From: Enterovibrio norvegicus FF-33
GTDB lineage: Bacteria > Pseudomonadota > Gammaproteobacteria > Enterobacterales > Vibrionaceae
Length of the DNA stretch: 64,000 bases
NCBI RefSeq assembly: GCF_000286835.2
Contig: NZ_AJYD02000038.1
Location: forward strand, 2,108,546-2,172,545
Direction: 5' to 3'
Position 1 is the stretch's first letter; each line of letters opens with the position of its first letter. The notes beneath the pieces were generated by a model. That model ran no database searches. It was not told where the DNA came from and saw nothing but the letters and a program-made list of their open reading frames with translations. Shown here piece by piece: positions 63,168-64,000 of this stretch. A program made the translations under genes and the position numbers.

Positions 63168-64000
63168 CTATTTAAACGTCCGTTGACGCGTTTTCTCTAA
63201 CTTCTTCAAAATGGCATCAATGCGATCAGGGTGAACCATATATTGTTGGAACCCCTTCATTCCTTCTTTCGCCATCGCAGGGTCAGTATCGCGGTCATAA
63301 AACTGCGCTGTACCCTCAGCTTCACCCAGCATCACAACACCTGCATTAAGGTATTCATCATCTTTCGGCGTTGCTTTGTTGTTGGTGGGAATTTGCAGCA
63401 TCGCTGCATTGATCATGGTCTGGATTTCAGGTTGAGCCACAAACGCGAGGAACTTACGCGCATCTTCTTTGTTTTTAGCTTTGCTTGGAATATGCAACGT
63501 ATCCATTGGCGCATCTTCTGCCATTGGCACTGTCGAATCGATCACCGGGAATTGGAAGAAACCCATATTCGGACGCACTTCATCGGTGAAGTTCGCTGCC
63601 AAGAAATTACCCATCAGGTACATGGCCGCTTCGCCGTTGTAGAGGAAAGGTTGTGCTTCTTGCCAAGAATAAGACGCGTGATTTTTGAGGTAGTAACCCG
63701 GCTCAACCAGATCATTCCACTTCTCAAACACGGCTTTGACGCGCGGATCCGTGTAAGGGATTTTGCCGTCCATCAAGTCGATATGAAAATCGAGCCCGTT
63801 CACGCGCATGTTCAAGTAATCAAACCAGCCCGCTGCCGTCCAAAGGTACTTGGTACCAATGGTAAATGGCGTCACACCGTTGTCACTCAGTGTCTTCGAT
63901 GCAGCAACCAGATCTTCCCACGTCTTCGGTACGGCAATACCGTATTTGTCGAACAAATCTTTACGGTAGTAGATACCCCATTGGTAATAGGTATAAGGCA
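63168..64000 (-). CDS. C-terminal part of a sugar ABC transporter binding protein (5' end outside the window)
   Basis: The frame stays open through the end of the window (…YQWGIYYRKDLFDKYG), so the gene continues beyond 64000. About 277 residues are visible. The pattern GIYYRKDLFDKYGI, PKTWEDLVAASKTL, and the C-terminal FLAFVAQPEIQT segment is that of family 1 extracellular sugar-binding proteins (MalE/UgpB class). Its permeases are presumably outside the window. Confidence 0.87.
   Translation of the reverse strand, partial: PYTYYQWGIYYRKDLFDKYGIAVPKTWEDLVAASKTLSDNGVTPFTIGTKYLWTAAGWFDYLNMRVNGLDFHIDLMDGKIPYTDPRVKAVFEKWNDLVEPGYYLKNHASYSWQEAQPFLYNGEAAMYLMGNFLAANFTDEVRPNMGFFQFPVIDSTVPMAEDAPMDTLHIPSKAKNKEDARKFLAFVAQPEIQTMINAAMLQIPTNNKATPKDDEYLNAGVVMLGEAEGTAQFYDRDTDPAMAKEGMKGFQQYMVHPDRIDAILKKLEKTRQRTFK

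Overview
The window is a stretch of chromosome from a marine gammaproteobacterium, almost certainly a member of the Vibrionaceae (Vibrio, Grimontia or Enterovibrio type). The strongest evidence is an adjacent CqsS/CqsA pair, the CAI-1 quorum-sensing receptor and autoinducer synthase typical of that family. Two CheV proteins, a YeeX/DUF496 gene, an OmpU-like porin, a QmcA/NfeD pair and a VCBS/RTX adhesin with a VCA0849-type secretion tail agree with this. I see no rRNA, tRNA, CRISPR array, insertion sequence or phage. About fifty genes are supported, one of them (39 codons, 62346-62465) very short.

Layout. 1-5.3 kb: C-terminal part of a giant type I-secreted adhesin, a DsbA-like lipoprotein and a small monooxygenase-like protein. 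5.3-10.3 kb: MetC, then a PhnD-like periplasmic protein in operon with a hybrid histidine kinase. 10.4-15.7 kb: a sucrose PTS locus (scrK-scrA-scrB, divergent scrR) with a 25-bp palindromic operator. 15.7-21.1 kb: NfeD/QmcA, the ROK fructokinase Mak, a cold-shock protein and an AraC-AzlC-AzlD group. 21.2-26.2 kb: a receiver-hemerythrin protein followed by a very large PAS/GAF hybrid kinase with an Hpt domain. 27.1-30.2 kb: a two-gene c-di-GMP-controlled polysaccharide synthase resembling only Alg44 and Alg8 of the alginate machinery. 30.7-35.9 kb: an SOS mutagenesis cassette imuA-imuB-dnaE2 behind a perfect LexA box. 36-39.9 kb: a membrane protein of unknown role and two divergent cheV genes. 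40-44.2 kb: yeeX, then convergent cqsS and cqsA. 44.7-54.4 kb: a porin, a DhaR/AcoR-like sigma-54 activator and a divergent six-gene glycerol-type ABC transporter operon with a good -24/-12 promoter. 54.5-58.5 kb: a hybrid kinase divergent from an orphan solute-binding protein, then a PilZ protein. 58.5-64 kb: 4-hydroxyphenylpyruvate dioxygenase, a DUF2750 protein, an AraC regulator divergent from an EamA exporter, two small unknown genes and the end of a sugar-binding protein that leaves the window.

The region is rich in signal transduction: four hybrid histidine kinases, two CheV proteins, a receiver-hemerythrin response regulator and two PilZ proteins. Two solute-binding proteins sit beside kinases with no permease or ATPase nearby, suggesting periplasmic sensing partners rather than transport. 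The most unusual pieces are the receiver-hemerythrin protein, whose helix-A iron-ligand histidine is an asparagine, paired with a multi-domain kinase; the stand-alone Alg8/Alg44-like synthase; and the sigma-54 control of the glycerol-type transporter. All functions are inferred by reading the sequence; no database search was run.
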